Positions 36,863-45,717 of a DNA stretch of 64,000 nt are shown here, one piece after another; position 1 is the stretch's first letter, and each line of letters begins with the position of its first letter. The notes below the pieces were generated by a model that made no database searches, was not told the origin of the DNA, and worked only from the letters and a program-made list of their open reading frames with translations. Position numbers and translations under genes: made by a program. The DNA is from Streptomyces xantholiticus (GTDB lineage: Bacteria; Actinomycetota; Actinomycetes; Streptomycetales; Streptomycetaceae): positions 123,498 to 187,497 of the forward strand of contig NZ_BMWB01000016.1 of the NCBI RefSeq assembly GCF_014651015.1. Reading direction: 5' to 3'.

Positions 36863-37803
36863 TCAGAGGCCGTCGACGCTTCGCCGGACGAGGTCGCTGG
36901 CTCTCGCCAGGTCCTCCTGCGACCGGATCCGCAGTTCCAGAGGGCCGGTTCCTAGACAGCCGATCTTGCGAACGTCACGGGTGAAGCCCTCGGCCAGCTT
37001 GACCGTGTCGGGGTCGACGGCAAGCCGGACCACGAGGGTGTGGCTGCGCGGCTGGAATCGGACTGTGGCGACGTTCTTGATCCGCCGGTAGGCGACGTAA
37101 TGCAACTGGAACTCCTTCTGCACATCAGCATCGGAGATCAGCATGGCGTCGAGGTCGGCGTACAGATCCCGAAGGGACTGAGGCGCCTCGTCGTAGAACT
37201 GCCGGACCGACTTGACCGTCGAACCACCCACTCCAGGACCTGCGGCGGGTCCATTCGCCCCCGCGGGCGTGCTCGGGATTCGGAATGATGTCGCCGAGCC
37301 GTCACGGAGGCGACAAGCTGCAGAGCGATCAGGCCCCCACCGAAGTCCCGGTAGCTCACGAGATCGATCCGACGACTGATCTCCTCCAACGCGTGCGTGT
37401 CGTGCGACGTGAAGTCTCCGGCGATGCACACCAGGCGGGGGTTGCTCCAGTCGACGGAGCCAGCCGCCTCGTCGCCCAGCCGCTCCTTCACCAGGCTCTC
37501 GAACTCATGGCGGTGGTCCCGCAGCCACGACAGGTACGAAAGAGCCTGAGTGATCACCGCCTTACCATTCGAACGCTTGTACTCGACGATCACCGGGTTG
37601 CCACTCTCGTCCAGGCCGAGGGAGTCGATCCGCCCACGGTGCCACGAACCGGTGCTGTACTCGGACGCCAGGAACCGGATTCCGAGCATGGTTTCCATGT
37701 TCTGCTCGATCAACGTCTGTAGGTGACGCTCCAGCGCCACCGCCGCTCCTGGGATCTCGGCAGCCTGGCCACCACCGACCCGGAAGAGTTTCAGATCGCT
37801 CAC
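36863..37803 (-). pseudogene. NucS-like nuclease with DUF5655, frameshifted
   Basis: The N-terminal half (GTG 37803) reads VSDLKLFRVGGGQAAEIPG, then EQNMETMLGIRFLASEYSTG and GRIDSLGLDESGNPVIVEYK, a PD-(D/E)xK nuclease core with Asp and EYK. After ALQLVASVT, near 37300, the frame is lost. The C-terminal half continues in another frame as DGSATSFRIPSTPAG, YDEAPQSLRDLYADLDAM and LVVRLAVDPDTVKLAEGF, a DUF5655 domain. One extra or missing base joins them. The full protein would be about 313 residues. Confidence 0.8.
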
Positions 37804-38060
37804 TGGCCCCACCCCCCTTCGCAATCGGTGTCTGGAACAGGCCAATCGATCAACTGCGGCATGTATTCCAGGTCTGTCCACGGACTGATCTGCCGCACGT
37901 TCTCGGGTTGGGGTGCTGCGCAGGTAGCGGCCGCGGTGTAGCCGCCGACGGTGCAGAATCGCCCCTTCGCCCCCCGGTCAAGACGGCGTGGTACTCGGCG
38001 ACCATGCACAGCTTCTGCTCCGGGGAGACGCAACGATGAGTCGGTCTTGACGCCATGACC
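37800..38060 (-). pseudogene. Small gene coupled to the nuclease, frameshift at a G-run
   Basis: From ATG 38060 it reads MVMASRPTHRCVSPEQKLCM and VAEYHAVLTG. At a run of six G's (about 37970) the sensible reading shifts to AKGRFCTVGGYTAAATCAAP, then ISPWTDLEYMPQLIDWPVP, ending in a stop whose TGA overlaps the nuclease GTG. Start/stop overlap supports a real two-gene operon. An IS4-family element sits 14 bp upstream of the start. Confidence 0.5.
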
Positions 38061-38074
38061 ATGGGCCCGGCTAG

Positions 38075-38095
38075 TCCCAACGCCGTTCAGTTAGG
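38075..38095 (+). repeat. IS4 terminal inverted repeat, left
   Basis: TCCCAACGCCGTTCAGTTAGG. It matches the complement of the right end at 19 of 21 positions. Confidence 0.85.
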
Positions 38096-38110
38096 GCGGG
38101 GCTGGGGGTG

Positions 38111-39463
38111 TCAAGGGTCGCTTGTGAGTATGGCGATGCTGATGGTGGCTTTGTAGGTGGTGCGGTCGATGGCGGGTCCGCGTGCGTTGTATTTGGAGAT
38201 CGCGCGTTTGACGATGCGGTCTTTGGTGCGGACCCGCCGGGTCGGCAGTAGGTGGGCCAGGATGTGGCGGCCGATGGTGCCGACGAGGTCGATGTCGGTG
38301 CCGGTGATGACGCCGGCGGCCAGGACGAGCTGGTCGCGGGCGGCGGCAAGGGCGGTGGTGAAGCCGGCCCGGTCCGGGTCGGTGCCCGGGACGCTGTCGG
38401 TGGCGTCGGTCATCGCCGTGCGTAATGCCTGGTAGGCGGTCAGCAGGGCCCAGACTTCCTGCTCGATGCCGTCCGGGGTGCGGGCCCGCAGGACGCGCCC
38501 GCCCAGGACTGTCGACTTCAGCTCCGCATAGGCCGTCTCGATCTCCCAGCGCTCGTGGTAGAGCCGGACGAGTTCACCGGCCGGGTGGGTAGCGGGGTCG
38601 GTGAGGGTGGTCAGCAGCCGGTAGTGGCCGGTGCGGGTGCCCTGAGCGGTACGGATGGTGATCTCGGCGTCGATGACACGCAGGGTCAGCGGCCCGATGC
38701 GGGTCAGCGTCGAGCCGTCGCGGCAGCGGGCCACCGTCGGCAGCTTCCGGTTTGCCTTGCAGCGCACCAGCAGATCGGCGCCGGTGGCGGCCATCTGGTT
38801 CAGCAGTGTGGCGGCGGCGAAGTTCCGGTCGCCCAGCAGCAGCATCCCGGGCCGCAGGTCCGCCGCCAAGCGACGGGCGTACTCCAGCTCACCGGTTGCG
38901 GCCGGACCGAACACGGCCCCGATCACCGACCGGGTCCCGCAGGCCACCAGCGCGGCCAGACGCAGCTGCGGATAACCCGAGATCCCGTTGCCGAGCCGCT
39001 GCCGGGTGAATACCGCGAGGTTGGCCGGACAATCCGGAACCGACAGGAGGGTGCCGTCGACCGCGACGACTCTCAAACCTCGCCACCGCCCGGCGGCAGC
39101 GGTCGTGGCCGCAGGTCCGCTCACCAGGCGGAACAGTGCTTTCATCGGTGCCGGCCCCAGCCGCTGGCGGGCTTGGCGAAGAGCGCTGCCGCCGGGCCGG
39201 ACCGTTGCCAGGCCCGACAGCCCGGCGCACAGCCGGTCGAAGACCTGCCGGTATCCCAGCCCGTTGAAGAGCGCTTCGGCCAGCAGCAGGTACACCGTGA
39301 CCCGCGCCGGCACCAAACGGATCCTGCGCTGCACCGCCCCGGTCTCCGCCAGCACCTCGTCGACCATCTCGAACGGGACGATCCGGGTCAGCTCACCGAT
39401 ATGCCCCGGCGCGAACACCCCGTCCGCTACCCCGACCGTCCTGGTTATGGCAGCCTGTTCCAA
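38111..39463 (-). CDS. IS4-family DDE transposase
   Basis: 450 residues with an IS4-type N-terminal domain (GELTRIVPFEMVDEVLAETG). The DDE catalytic residues are Asp in VVAVDGTLLSV, Asp in LLLGDRNFAAA and Glu in YHERWEIETAYAELKS (the Y-2-R-3-E-6-K-like signature). It appears full-length and without interruptions, so the element may be active. Confidence 0.92.
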   Translation of the reverse strand: MEQAAITRTVGVADGVFAPGHIGELTRIVPFEMVDEVLAETGAVQRRIRLVPARVTVYLLLAEALFNGLGYRQVFDRLCAGLSGLATVRPGGSALRQARQRLGPAPMKALFRLVSGPAATTAAAGRWRGLRVVAVDGTLLSVPDCPANLAVFTRQRLGNGISGYPQLRLAALVACGTRSVIGAVFGPAATGELEYARRLAADLRPGMLLLGDRNFAAATLLNQMAATGADLLVRCKANRKLPTVARCRDGSTLTRIGPLTLRVIDAEITIRTAQGTRTGHYRLLTTLTDPATHPAGELVRLYHERWEIETAYAELKSTVLGGRVLRARTPDGIEQEVWALLTAYQALRTAMTDATDSVPGTDPDRAGFTTALAAARDQLVLAAGVITGTDIDLVGTIGRHILAHLLPTRRVRTKDRIVKRAISKYNARGPAIDRTTYKATISIAILTSDP

Positions 39464-39559
39464 CAGCGGAGCTCCTGTAGTGAGGATGTCTTGGAGGACA
39501 AACCTCTTCTACAGCAGCTCCGCTGCCTCGTTCACCAGCCTTGACGAACAGCCCCCACG

Positions 39560-39580
39560 CCTAACTGAACGGCGTTGCGG
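39560..39580 (-). repeat. IS4 terminal inverted repeat, right
   Basis: Reads CCGCAACGCCGTTCAGTTAGG on the minus strand; it is the partner of 38075-38095. Confidence 0.85.
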
Positions 39581-39750
39581 CTAGGGCCCGTTTGTGCGGG
39601 TCATCTGGGCGGGGATCCTGTCTTGCTCAGGGCGGACAATCCGCCATACCGGGTGTATCACCACAGGTTGACAGGAAGGGCAGCGGATACTCGAGGCAGC
39701 AACTGACCGCCTTGGCGCACACGGCCTGTCTCTTCAGCCATGATGCTCAC

Positions 39751-40134
39751 ATGGCCACCATCCAGTCAGCAGCCGAGATCGCACCGCTCCTGGAGCGACT
39801 CAAGGGGAAGAAGATCGCCACGCTTCAGGTGCTCGGCGTCAACTCGCTCAAGTCCGTTTCACCTCTTCCAGAGGCGCTTGTGGGGGAGGCGGTGACAGAG
39901 GTGGACGTTGCTGAGCGCATCATCAACATGCACACGACTGGCCACCGCATCTCGTTCGATCTGCAACGTACGGGCCGGGTCGTAATGCTCGAATCCGCCG
40001 AGCCCTACCAGCATGTTGCCGGGGTCAGCCGCCCTACTGTCCGCCTCCTCATGGCTGACGGATCAGGCGTGGACCTGACTGAGCCGGCCAAGACGAAGCG
40101 GATCACGGTCACGATCGTGACCAGGTCTGAGTGA
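39751..40134 (+). CDS. Fpg/Nei N-terminal-domain-like protein
   Basis: 127 residues. Strand pattern GKKIATLQVLGVNSLKSV, LVGEAVTEVDVAERIINMHT, HRISFDLQRTGRVVML and PTVRLLMADGSGVDLTEPAK resembles the beta-sandwich of formamidopyrimidine-DNA glycosylases. The catalytic N-terminal Pro-Glu, the helix-two-turn-helix and the zinc finger are absent, so it cannot be a complete glycosylase. ATG 39751; the frame opens at 39592. It lies 88 bp upstream of the GHKL ATPase in the same direction. A DNA-lesion or modified-base reader role is speculative. Confidence 0.45.
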   Translation: MATIQSAAEIAPLLERLKGKKIATLQVLGVNSLKSVSPLPEALVGEAVTEVDVAERIINMHTTGHRISFDLQRTGRVVMLESAEPYQHVAGVSRPTVRLLMADGSGVDLTEPAKTKRITVTIVTRSE

Positions 40135-40222
40135 CGTTGCCGCACCGAATGACCGGCTTTCCAGGCGGCCTCGATGCAGCTACTCTCGACGCAGGAATCT
40201 GAGCAAGTCATCGGGAGAAGCG

Positions 40223-41680
40223 ATGGGCCGGCAGACGCAACGTAAGGACGACCTTCTGGTCTCCTCCAACTTCATCCGCGCAGTCCGGGAGTCGGGCTAC
40301 GTCAGCCTCTCGACCGCCCTCGCAGAACTCATCGACAACTCGCTCCAGGCAGCAGCGACGGAGGTCGCGGTCACGATCACGAGAGCCAAGCCGGGCAGTC
40401 TCCCGGAGATCCGTGTGGAGGACGACGGGGAGGGGATGTCGCGCTCCCGACTCGAGGCATGCCTCCGCTTCGGTGGCTCGTCACGCTTCGATGAAAGACA
40501 GTCGTTCGGCCGGTTCGGTATGGGGCTGCCAGCCGCGTCTCTCAGCCAGGCGCGGCGAGTAGAGGTGACCTCATGGCAGAACGGTCAGGCAGCCAACCAG
40601 GTCTGCTTGGACGTCGACGCCATCGCAGACGGGACTCCAGTCGATCTTCGGGCTCGCCGTCAGCCTGGCGCCACTACGGGGTCGGGTTGCTTGGTGACCT
40701 GGCAGCAGTGTGACCGTATCGAGTACCGGCGCCTCGCCTGGCTCGAGCGTGCGCTGCGGCGGGACCTTGGACGCATCTACCGCCGCTTCCTCAGTAGCGG
40801 GGACCTTGCGTTGACGATCAATGGGAAGCGGGTGGATCCAGTCGATCCTATGCTCCTGACCGCGAAGACCGAGGGCCACAGCGCACGCCTGGCGTTCGAG
40901 CCTCTCCGCTACGAACTGGCAGCATCGTCGGGCAAGACGGCCTTCGTCACGGTTCGGTTCGCGATGCTGCCGGTGCAGCATTGGAATCGCCTGGACAACG
41001 TGACCAAGCGGCGCGTCGGCATTGTCGGCGGAGCTGGAGTCTCCATCCTCCGTGCCGGTCGAGAGATCGCGAGCGGCTGGCACCTCATGGGCGCGAAGCG
41101 TAAAGAGAACTACGACGACTGGTGGCGTTGCGAGATCGAGTTCGATCCCATCCTCGACGAGCACTTTGGTATCACCATCAATAAGCAGGGAATCCGGCCT
41201 TCCCAAGTACTCCAGGAGGCCCTCGGGCCGGAGTTGGAGGCGATCGCTCGGCTTTTGAACTCGCGAGTCCGTCAAGCTTTTGAGGAGGTCAAGTTTCAAG
41301 CGGCCACGGAGACGTCGTGCCGCGTAGCGGAGGCTGCTGACGTCGATCTGCCTGTCATCCGGACGGCAGGGAAGGGCTCGGGCGCCCTGAGCTACCGGAT
41401 TGGATCTGAGCAACTTTCGATCGATAAGATGTTCGCCTCCACTCTGAAGCGGCGGACGCTCGATGTCACGCTGAACGTTGACCACCCTGCCTTCGCAGCG
41501 TTGTACCGGCCTCTCCAGACGTTGGGTGATGAGGCGGCAGGAGAACTCCGCACTGCTCTCGAACTGTTCCTCCTGTCCTTCGCCCGCACCACAACACTTC
41601 TGAGCCGCGACGGTCACAACTGCGACGATCTCCTGCGCATGTGGAGCAGGACCTACGGACGGATGCTCCAAAAGTCATGA
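40223..41680 (+). CDS. GHKL ATPase, MORC/Hsp90-like
   Basis: 485 residues. The Bergerat fold is complete: N-box ALAELIDNSLQAA (Glu35, Asn39), G1 VEDDGEGMSRSRLEACLRFG, G2 FGRFGMGLPAASLSQ. An S5-like second domain and a conserved Lys-type segment (DNVTKRRVGIVGG, HFGITINKQGIRP) follow. Bacterial MORC-like ATPases are described in restriction-like conflict systems with helicases and nucleases. The GGGAGAAG ribosome binding site precedes ATG 40223. Its TGA overlaps the ATG of the next gene (ATGA), so the two products are likely made in fixed ratio and interact. Confidence 0.85.
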   Translation: MGRQTQRKDDLLVSSNFIRAVRESGYVSLSTALAELIDNSLQAAATEVAVTITRAKPGSLPEIRVEDDGEGMSRSRLEACLRFGGSSRFDERQSFGRFGMGLPAASLSQARRVEVTSWQNGQAANQVCLDVDAIADGTPVDLRARRQPGATTGSGCLVTWQQCDRIEYRRLAWLERALRRDLGRIYRRFLSSGDLALTINGKRVDPVDPMLLTAKTEGHSARLAFEPLRYELAASSGKTAFVTVRFAMLPVQHWNRLDNVTKRRVGIVGGAGVSILRAGREIASGWHLMGAKRKENYDDWWRCEIEFDPILDEHFGITINKQGIRPSQVLQEALGPELEAIARLLNSRVRQAFEEVKFQAATETSCRVAEAADVDLPVIRTAGKGSGALSYRIGSEQLSIDKMFASTLKRRTLDVTLNVDHPAFAALYRPLQTLGDEAAGELRTALELFLLSFARTTTLLSRDGHNCDDLLRMWSRTYGRMLQKS

Positions 41681-43653
41681 AAGAAGAGGCCAAGTTTGTT
41701 GCTCTCAGCCTTCCGGCCGACGCCTCCCGTCGGGAACGGCAAGGGTTCGCCCGGCTCTGCACCCAGCTTGCGAGCATGCCGGTGGGAGCCGAAGCCGCGG
41801 GAGACCACGCGCGGTGGATGAAGGCATCCAAGATCAATAACTTGTACGACCAGCCTCTGCTCGCTGCAGCTGCTCACGTTGCCATCGATCTTGTGGATCA
41901 AGGCTGGACGGTTCGAGTGGATGGCTCCAAGACCGTTTTTACTCCCTCTTCGGTTCACGGCGACCGCAAGGTGGAGAAGGCCCGGATCCGGCGTCAGGAG
42001 CATCTCCGTCGTGACGGACAGCTCAGGAAGAGCAGTGTTCGACGATTCGTCGAGGGGATGGAGCGTACGCACCAGCACGGCGGCCGATTGGTCTCCGTTT
42101 TTAACCTGATGCGTGACGGCCGAGAGCTGGCGGACGCGCTTCAGCGCGTTGGCGCGTCTGCGGACGTCGTTAAGCCCTACGTTCAGATCGTCGACTCATC
42201 GACTTGTGATCTAACTGGATTCAAGCTTCACGACATCTGGCGCTACTTCCGCCATACATGGTCCAACGCTTACGCGACCGTGCCCGGCCGTTCGATGCCG
42301 ATCTTGGTCCGGGACGCTGCCACGGAGTTCCACGCCGTGATCGGGTTGGCGGCCATCTCCAGCCCCGTTGTCCAGATTGCTGAGCGTGACCACTGGATGG
42401 GCTGGGAAACTGATCAGTTTCTCGAGCAGGTACAAGCTGAACCCACTGCTGGTATTGCTGGCTGGCTGGCTCAGCGGATCGAGGGCCAGCAGCACGAGAT
42501 CTACGTCGACGATCTCCTTCGTGATGGGATTCTCCAGCCGACCGACCTGGCAGCGCCCACGCCTGAGGTAATCGCTCGGCTCCGGGGCGATGCCGATCGT
42601 CACCGGCAGAGGCATCACCAGGCAACCACGATCCGCGCGGTCCGCAACATCGACCGCGAAGCGTGGGTGGAGCGCGCCACGACTGATCTATTTCGGAGCA
42701 AGCGTTCGTCAGCGCTCGCAGAAGCTCTGGAGATCGCCAGCCTGCTCGGAGGCTATCTCTCTCCGCCCACGGTCGAAGGACTAACCAAGGCCTTTTCGGA
42801 TCCGAAGGCTCGTTCGCAGATGCGCCGAGTGGTGCGTCGTGCGCGCGGAGAGCGGGTCGGAACTGTCATCGCCGACCTCACTGTTTGCGGCGCTGTGGCG
42901 CCGTACAACGCGCTAGCGGCGGGAAAGCTGGTGGGGGCGCTTGCCGTCTCGCCCCAGGTGCTATCCGCTTACCGCGAGAAGTATGCACGCGCAAGTGAGA
43001 TTGCGTCGGCGATGGCCGGCCGCCCGATCCTCCGTGAGCCCCGACTCTCCTTCGTCGGAACCACGTCGCTCTACGGCACCGGTTCAAGTCAGTACAACCG
43101 ACTGTTTTGGCCTGCTGACGTCATGGGGGGCGATAGCGACATCCGCATGGGCTTTCACGAACTTGGACGGTCACGCTCCTTCGGGACCTCTCACTTCTCC
43201 GATGAGACCGTCGATGCCCTGGTCCGAGTGTCGGCGTTGCGTGGCTCGTCCGTCCGGATCAACAGCCTCTTCGGCGAGGGTGTCAGTCCTCGACTACGTA
43301 AGGTCCGAGTGGGGTTGGCCGCACTTGGCTGGCCTGCCAACGAGCTTCTCAAGCACGGACGCGAACGCATCCTGTACGGCGTTCCCCTGGTCGAGAACCT
43401 GCGGGACTACTCGCTCGGAGTCGACCAAGAGCCGAAGTACCTGCTGAATCCCGAACTTACCAAAGCGGACGCCAAGGTCTCCGAGTGGTGGCTTGAGCGC
43501 TGGTGCCGACGGCGCGCCACACAAGACCATGTTCTTGAGTCCATGCGGTCGCATCGGTTGGTCCGTCCAGTTGAGCACGGTGCCCGCGTACCGCTGCCCG
43601 TCGGAGAGGGAATGTCGACTCCCGGAGAGGAAATGTTCCCCATCTCCAGTTAA
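41677..43653 (+). CDS. Large DUF4338-like protein coupled to the GHKL ATPase
   Basis: 658 residues. The middle, GFKLHDIWRYFRHTWSNAYA, MPILVRDAATEFHAVIGLAA and AERDHWMGW, resembles the GNAT-like DUF4338 domain known from Druantia DruA proteins. Basic helical regions precede it (VEKARIRRQEHLRRDGQLRK). The C-terminal part has SLYGTGSSQYNRLFWPADV, LGRSRSFGTSHFSDETVDAL and RKVRVGLAALGWP. I am only moderately sure of the family. ATG 41677 lies within the ATPase stop. The combination GHKL plus DUF4338-like, without the other Druantia type I genes, is unusual. Confidence 0.6.
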   Translation: MKEEAKFVALSLPADASRRERQGFARLCTQLASMPVGAEAAGDHARWMKASKINNLYDQPLLAAAAHVAIDLVDQGWTVRVDGSKTVFTPSSVHGDRKVEKARIRRQEHLRRDGQLRKSSVRRFVEGMERTHQHGGRLVSVFNLMRDGRELADALQRVGASADVVKPYVQIVDSSTCDLTGFKLHDIWRYFRHTWSNAYATVPGRSMPILVRDAATEFHAVIGLAAISSPVVQIAERDHWMGWETDQFLEQVQAEPTAGIAGWLAQRIEGQQHEIYVDDLLRDGILQPTDLAAPTPEVIARLRGDADRHRQRHHQATTIRAVRNIDREAWVERATTDLFRSKRSSALAEALEIASLLGGYLSPPTVEGLTKAFSDPKARSQMRRVVRRARGERVGTVIADLTVCGAVAPYNALAAGKLVGALAVSPQVLSAYREKYARASEIASAMAGRPILREPRLSFVGTTSLYGTGSSQYNRLFWPADVMGGDSDIRMGFHELGRSRSFGTSHFSDETVDALVRVSALRGSSVRINSLFGEGVSPRLRKVRVGLAALGWPANELLKHGRERILYGVPLVENLRDYSLGVDQEPKYLLNPELTKADAKVSEWWLERWCRRRATQDHVLESMRSHRLVRPVEHGARVPLPVGEGMSTPGEEMFPISS

Positions 43654-43730
43654 GAGACCGTCGTCACCTGCCCCAGACGTTGGTGTCAGCCCACGCGCTG
43701 CCTGGGAGGCCGTCCGACACGATGGTTCCT

Positions 43731-43768
43731 CGGGCTGCGATACCCCGGAGCCGGCGTATCGCAGCCCG
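43731..43768. terminator. Terminator between convergent operons
   Basis: A perfect 13-bp inverted repeat CGGGCTGCGATAC (43731-43743) and GTATCGCAGCCCG (43756-43768) lies 78 bp after the DUF4338-like gene and 37 bp beyond the stop of the minus-strand gene. Confidence 0.85.
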
Positions 43769-43804
43769 CAAGGGACGGGCAGTGACGCTTGCAGTGCTCT
43801 GGCT

Positions 43805-44998
43805 TCATGCCTCGCCCAAGTCGGGGGTTGACGATCCTGAGAGATGCTGCAGGAAGCTCGAATCGACTTCGATATTGCCCGTCAGACGCCATGCACGGCG
43901 TTCGTAGGAGAGGTCACCGGCCACCGTAAAGGGCAGTTGGCGCCTATAAGCCATTATTGCCCAGCCGTGGTTCTCTCCAGTTAGTGGAACCTGGACTCGC
44001 AGAGTTTTACCCCTTACCTCCGCCGCCACGGTGATAATTGCCGATTCGTTGTCGCTCGGTGTCGCATCATTCCGCGTGAGTGATTTAACGAGTCCGACCA
44101 ACGTCTCCCGTCGTACGGGCTCTTCCCTTCGTACGAGCCGCTCCCGAACTCGCGGGAGCTCGTCAATCACATCGCGGTCCAGCACAATGGTTGCGAGTCC
44201 TACGTCCGGCTTAGGTTCAGCTGCTGCCCATTGGAAAGACAAGTCCAGCGAACGAAGATGCTCGGGCTGTGACATATCTTCGAGCGATTCGACCAGCCCT
44301 GCACTTAGCCCAACACTGCTTGGGAAATTGAGGGCCTCCTGTTCCCATGATTGCGTCAGGCGCTTTGTGGTCTCAAGCCCTCTAGCCAGGGTTTCCATGA
44401 CCCGTCGAGGAAAGACAATGTTTGAGCGCTCGGGGCCTTCTGCAGCCTGAGGGCCAGGGTCCCCCAAGCGCGTTACGACAGTGAACACAAAACTGCCACG
44501 CTTCGTGTGGCCAAGCCGTACATCTTCATCCAGAAATTCTCCCACTGCCGCTGGCCTGCGTCCCTTATGCGAGTGATGGGGGTCAGCGGTGCTGGTCGCT
44601 GCTGCCTTCATCATCTTGTAAATAGCCTGCAGCGTCTTTTCGGCCTGCTGGAATGGGATTGTGCCGTCGATCATGCCTTGGTCGAGGCGAACAAAAAAGA
44701 GGTCCGCGCGTGTAGCGATGACGCGTTCCAGTAGCTGGTTTGCATCCCAGTCGTGAATATGTCCTAGCGACTCGAGAGCATCCACGAAGCGCGGCATGAA
44801 ATCTGCGAAGTCCGTAGCGAGCGGGATCATGATGCGAGGCGCGGTGGACAAGTGACCCAAGCCGTAGCGCCAGACCTGACGAACTTCTGGCTGCTGATGC
44901 TCCAGCTCCCAATCATGAGAAGCCAGGAACTGGGAGACAGCGAGAGGGGTCAACGCGCATGCAATTTCACGGTAACTGTCGAGTATAGATCGGCTCAC
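43805..44998 (-). CDS. Unknown protein paired with a DUF4365 gene
   Basis: 397 residues. N-terminal region is alpha-helical (SYREIACALTPLAVSQFLAS, FMPRFVDALESLGHIHDWDA); the C-terminal half has alternating strands (TVAAEVRGKTLRVQVPLTG, GWAIMAYRRQLPFTVAGDLS). No motif recognised. The DNA has lower GC than its neighbours. ATG 44998 overlaps the previous stop by 4 bp, so it is coupled to the DUF4365 gene and probably acts with it. Confidence 0.65.
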   Translation of the reverse strand: MSRSILDSYREIACALTPLAVSQFLASHDWELEHQQPEVRQVWRYGLGHLSTAPRIMIPLATDFADFMPRFVDALESLGHIHDWDANQLLERVIATRADLFFVRLDQGMIDGTIPFQQAEKTLQAIYKMMKAAATSTADPHHSHKGRRPAAVGEFLDEDVRLGHTKRGSFVFTVVTRLGDPGPQAAEGPERSNIVFPRRVMETLARGLETTKRLTQSWEQEALNFPSSVGLSAGLVESLEDMSQPEHLRSLDLSFQWAAAEPKPDVGLATIVLDRDVIDELPRVRERLVRREEPVRRETLVGLVKSLTRNDATPSDNESAIITVAAEVRGKTLRVQVPLTGENHGWAIMAYRRQLPFTVAGDLSYERRAWRLTGNIEVDSSFLQHLSGSSTPDLGEA

Positions 44999-45561
44999 CG
45001 TGAACCCTCCTCTGCGTCCCCGATCGTTTTCATTATGCCCAAAAGTTGCTCGCCTGTGAACAGGTTTCGACGTGGCAAATGTACCGTGCGATATTCCTTG
45101 ATCGGTCCGTCGTATCTCAGGTTATCGGCAGACTCCCAGAACATGCGGCTACGCGTGAACAATCCAAATTCGTCGGCTCGGAGCCATGGCTCTGGCTCGC
45201 GCGGGATAAGGAGTACGCCGAGATAGGCAGGGATATATCGCTTTCTGCGCGTCAATTTCCGAAAAGGCTTCGCCTTCATCTGCCAGGTCATGCTGTCATC
45301 TTTGAGCAGATTTTCTTGATAAGTGCACTTAAGTTGAAGCTCGAACTGTGGACCGTAGTAACCGCGGTACTCCGTTGAGGAAACGATTGTAATGTCAACG
45401 CCCTCATAGTCAGTCTCGTGAGGTTTTATCGAGCATCCAGCGGCGTAAGCGATCATTCGCGTAAATGACACGCTGAAATGTTCTTGCAGTGCCGTGATAG
45501 GCACTTGCCCCTCTGCAAGGTCATCTTCACCCATGGCCTCTTCGAGGTCATCGGCCGGCAT
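44995..45561 (-). CDS. DUF4365-like, probable PD-(D/E)xK nuclease-fold protein
   Basis: 188 residues. SFTRMIAYAAGCSIKPHETDYEGVDITIVS, with EFQLK-type GPQFELQLKCTYQ, matches the DUF4365 layout, with Asp in GVDITI and QLK as the nuclease-like core. RYIPAYLGVLLIPREPEPW and ADNLRYDGPIKEY follow. DUF4365 proteins are common in defence islands, often fused to or beside NTPases. Region is AT-richer (about 52% GC at 45001-45060). First gene of a two-gene minus-strand operon. Confidence 0.65.
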   Translation of the reverse strand: MPADDLEEAMGEDDLAEGQVPITALQEHFSVSFTRMIAYAAGCSIKPHETDYEGVDITIVSSTEYRGYYGPQFELQLKCTYQENLLKDDSMTWQMKAKPFRKLTRRKRYIPAYLGVLLIPREPEPWLRADEFGLFTRSRMFWESADNLRYDGPIKEYRTVHLPRRNLFTGEQLLGIMKTIGDAEEGSR

Positions 45562-45670
45562 ATATGCCCCTCCTAGTGTCGCTGCCAGCGGTCAAAGCGT
45601 CCTAAAGTCTATTCATTTTGTTCTCAGGCTTCGTTATGCCAACGGCGGCGTTGGGGGGTGACGACAGGAC

Positions 45671-45698
45671 CGCCACCGGCGCCGCGGCGCCGGTGGCG
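45671..45698. terminator. 28-bp perfect palindrome, terminator of the helicase operon
   Basis: A perfect palindrome, left half CGCCACCGGCGCCG, begins 20 bp beyond the stop codon of the large helicase gene on the minus strand. It lies in a 156-bp gap before the next minus-strand gene. Confidence 0.8.
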
Positions 45699-45717
45699 AG
45701 CCAGATCCTGATTTCGC

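Larger units (their letters stand above)
38075..39580 (-). mobile_element. IS4-family insertion sequence
   Basis: About 1.5 kb with a single transposase. The ends share a perfect 18-bp inverted core, CAACGCCGTTCAGTTAGG at 38078-38095 and its complement at 39560-39577. Flanking CTAG at 38071-38074 and 39581-39584 is a probable target duplication, set in a GGGCCCGGCTAG/CTAGGGCCCG palindromic context. Confidence 0.88.

Noticed and set aside
45671..45698. CRISPR-like or origin palindrome
   Set aside because: Single perfect palindrome just after a stop codon; a terminator explains it. No CRISPR repeat array was seen anywhere in the window.
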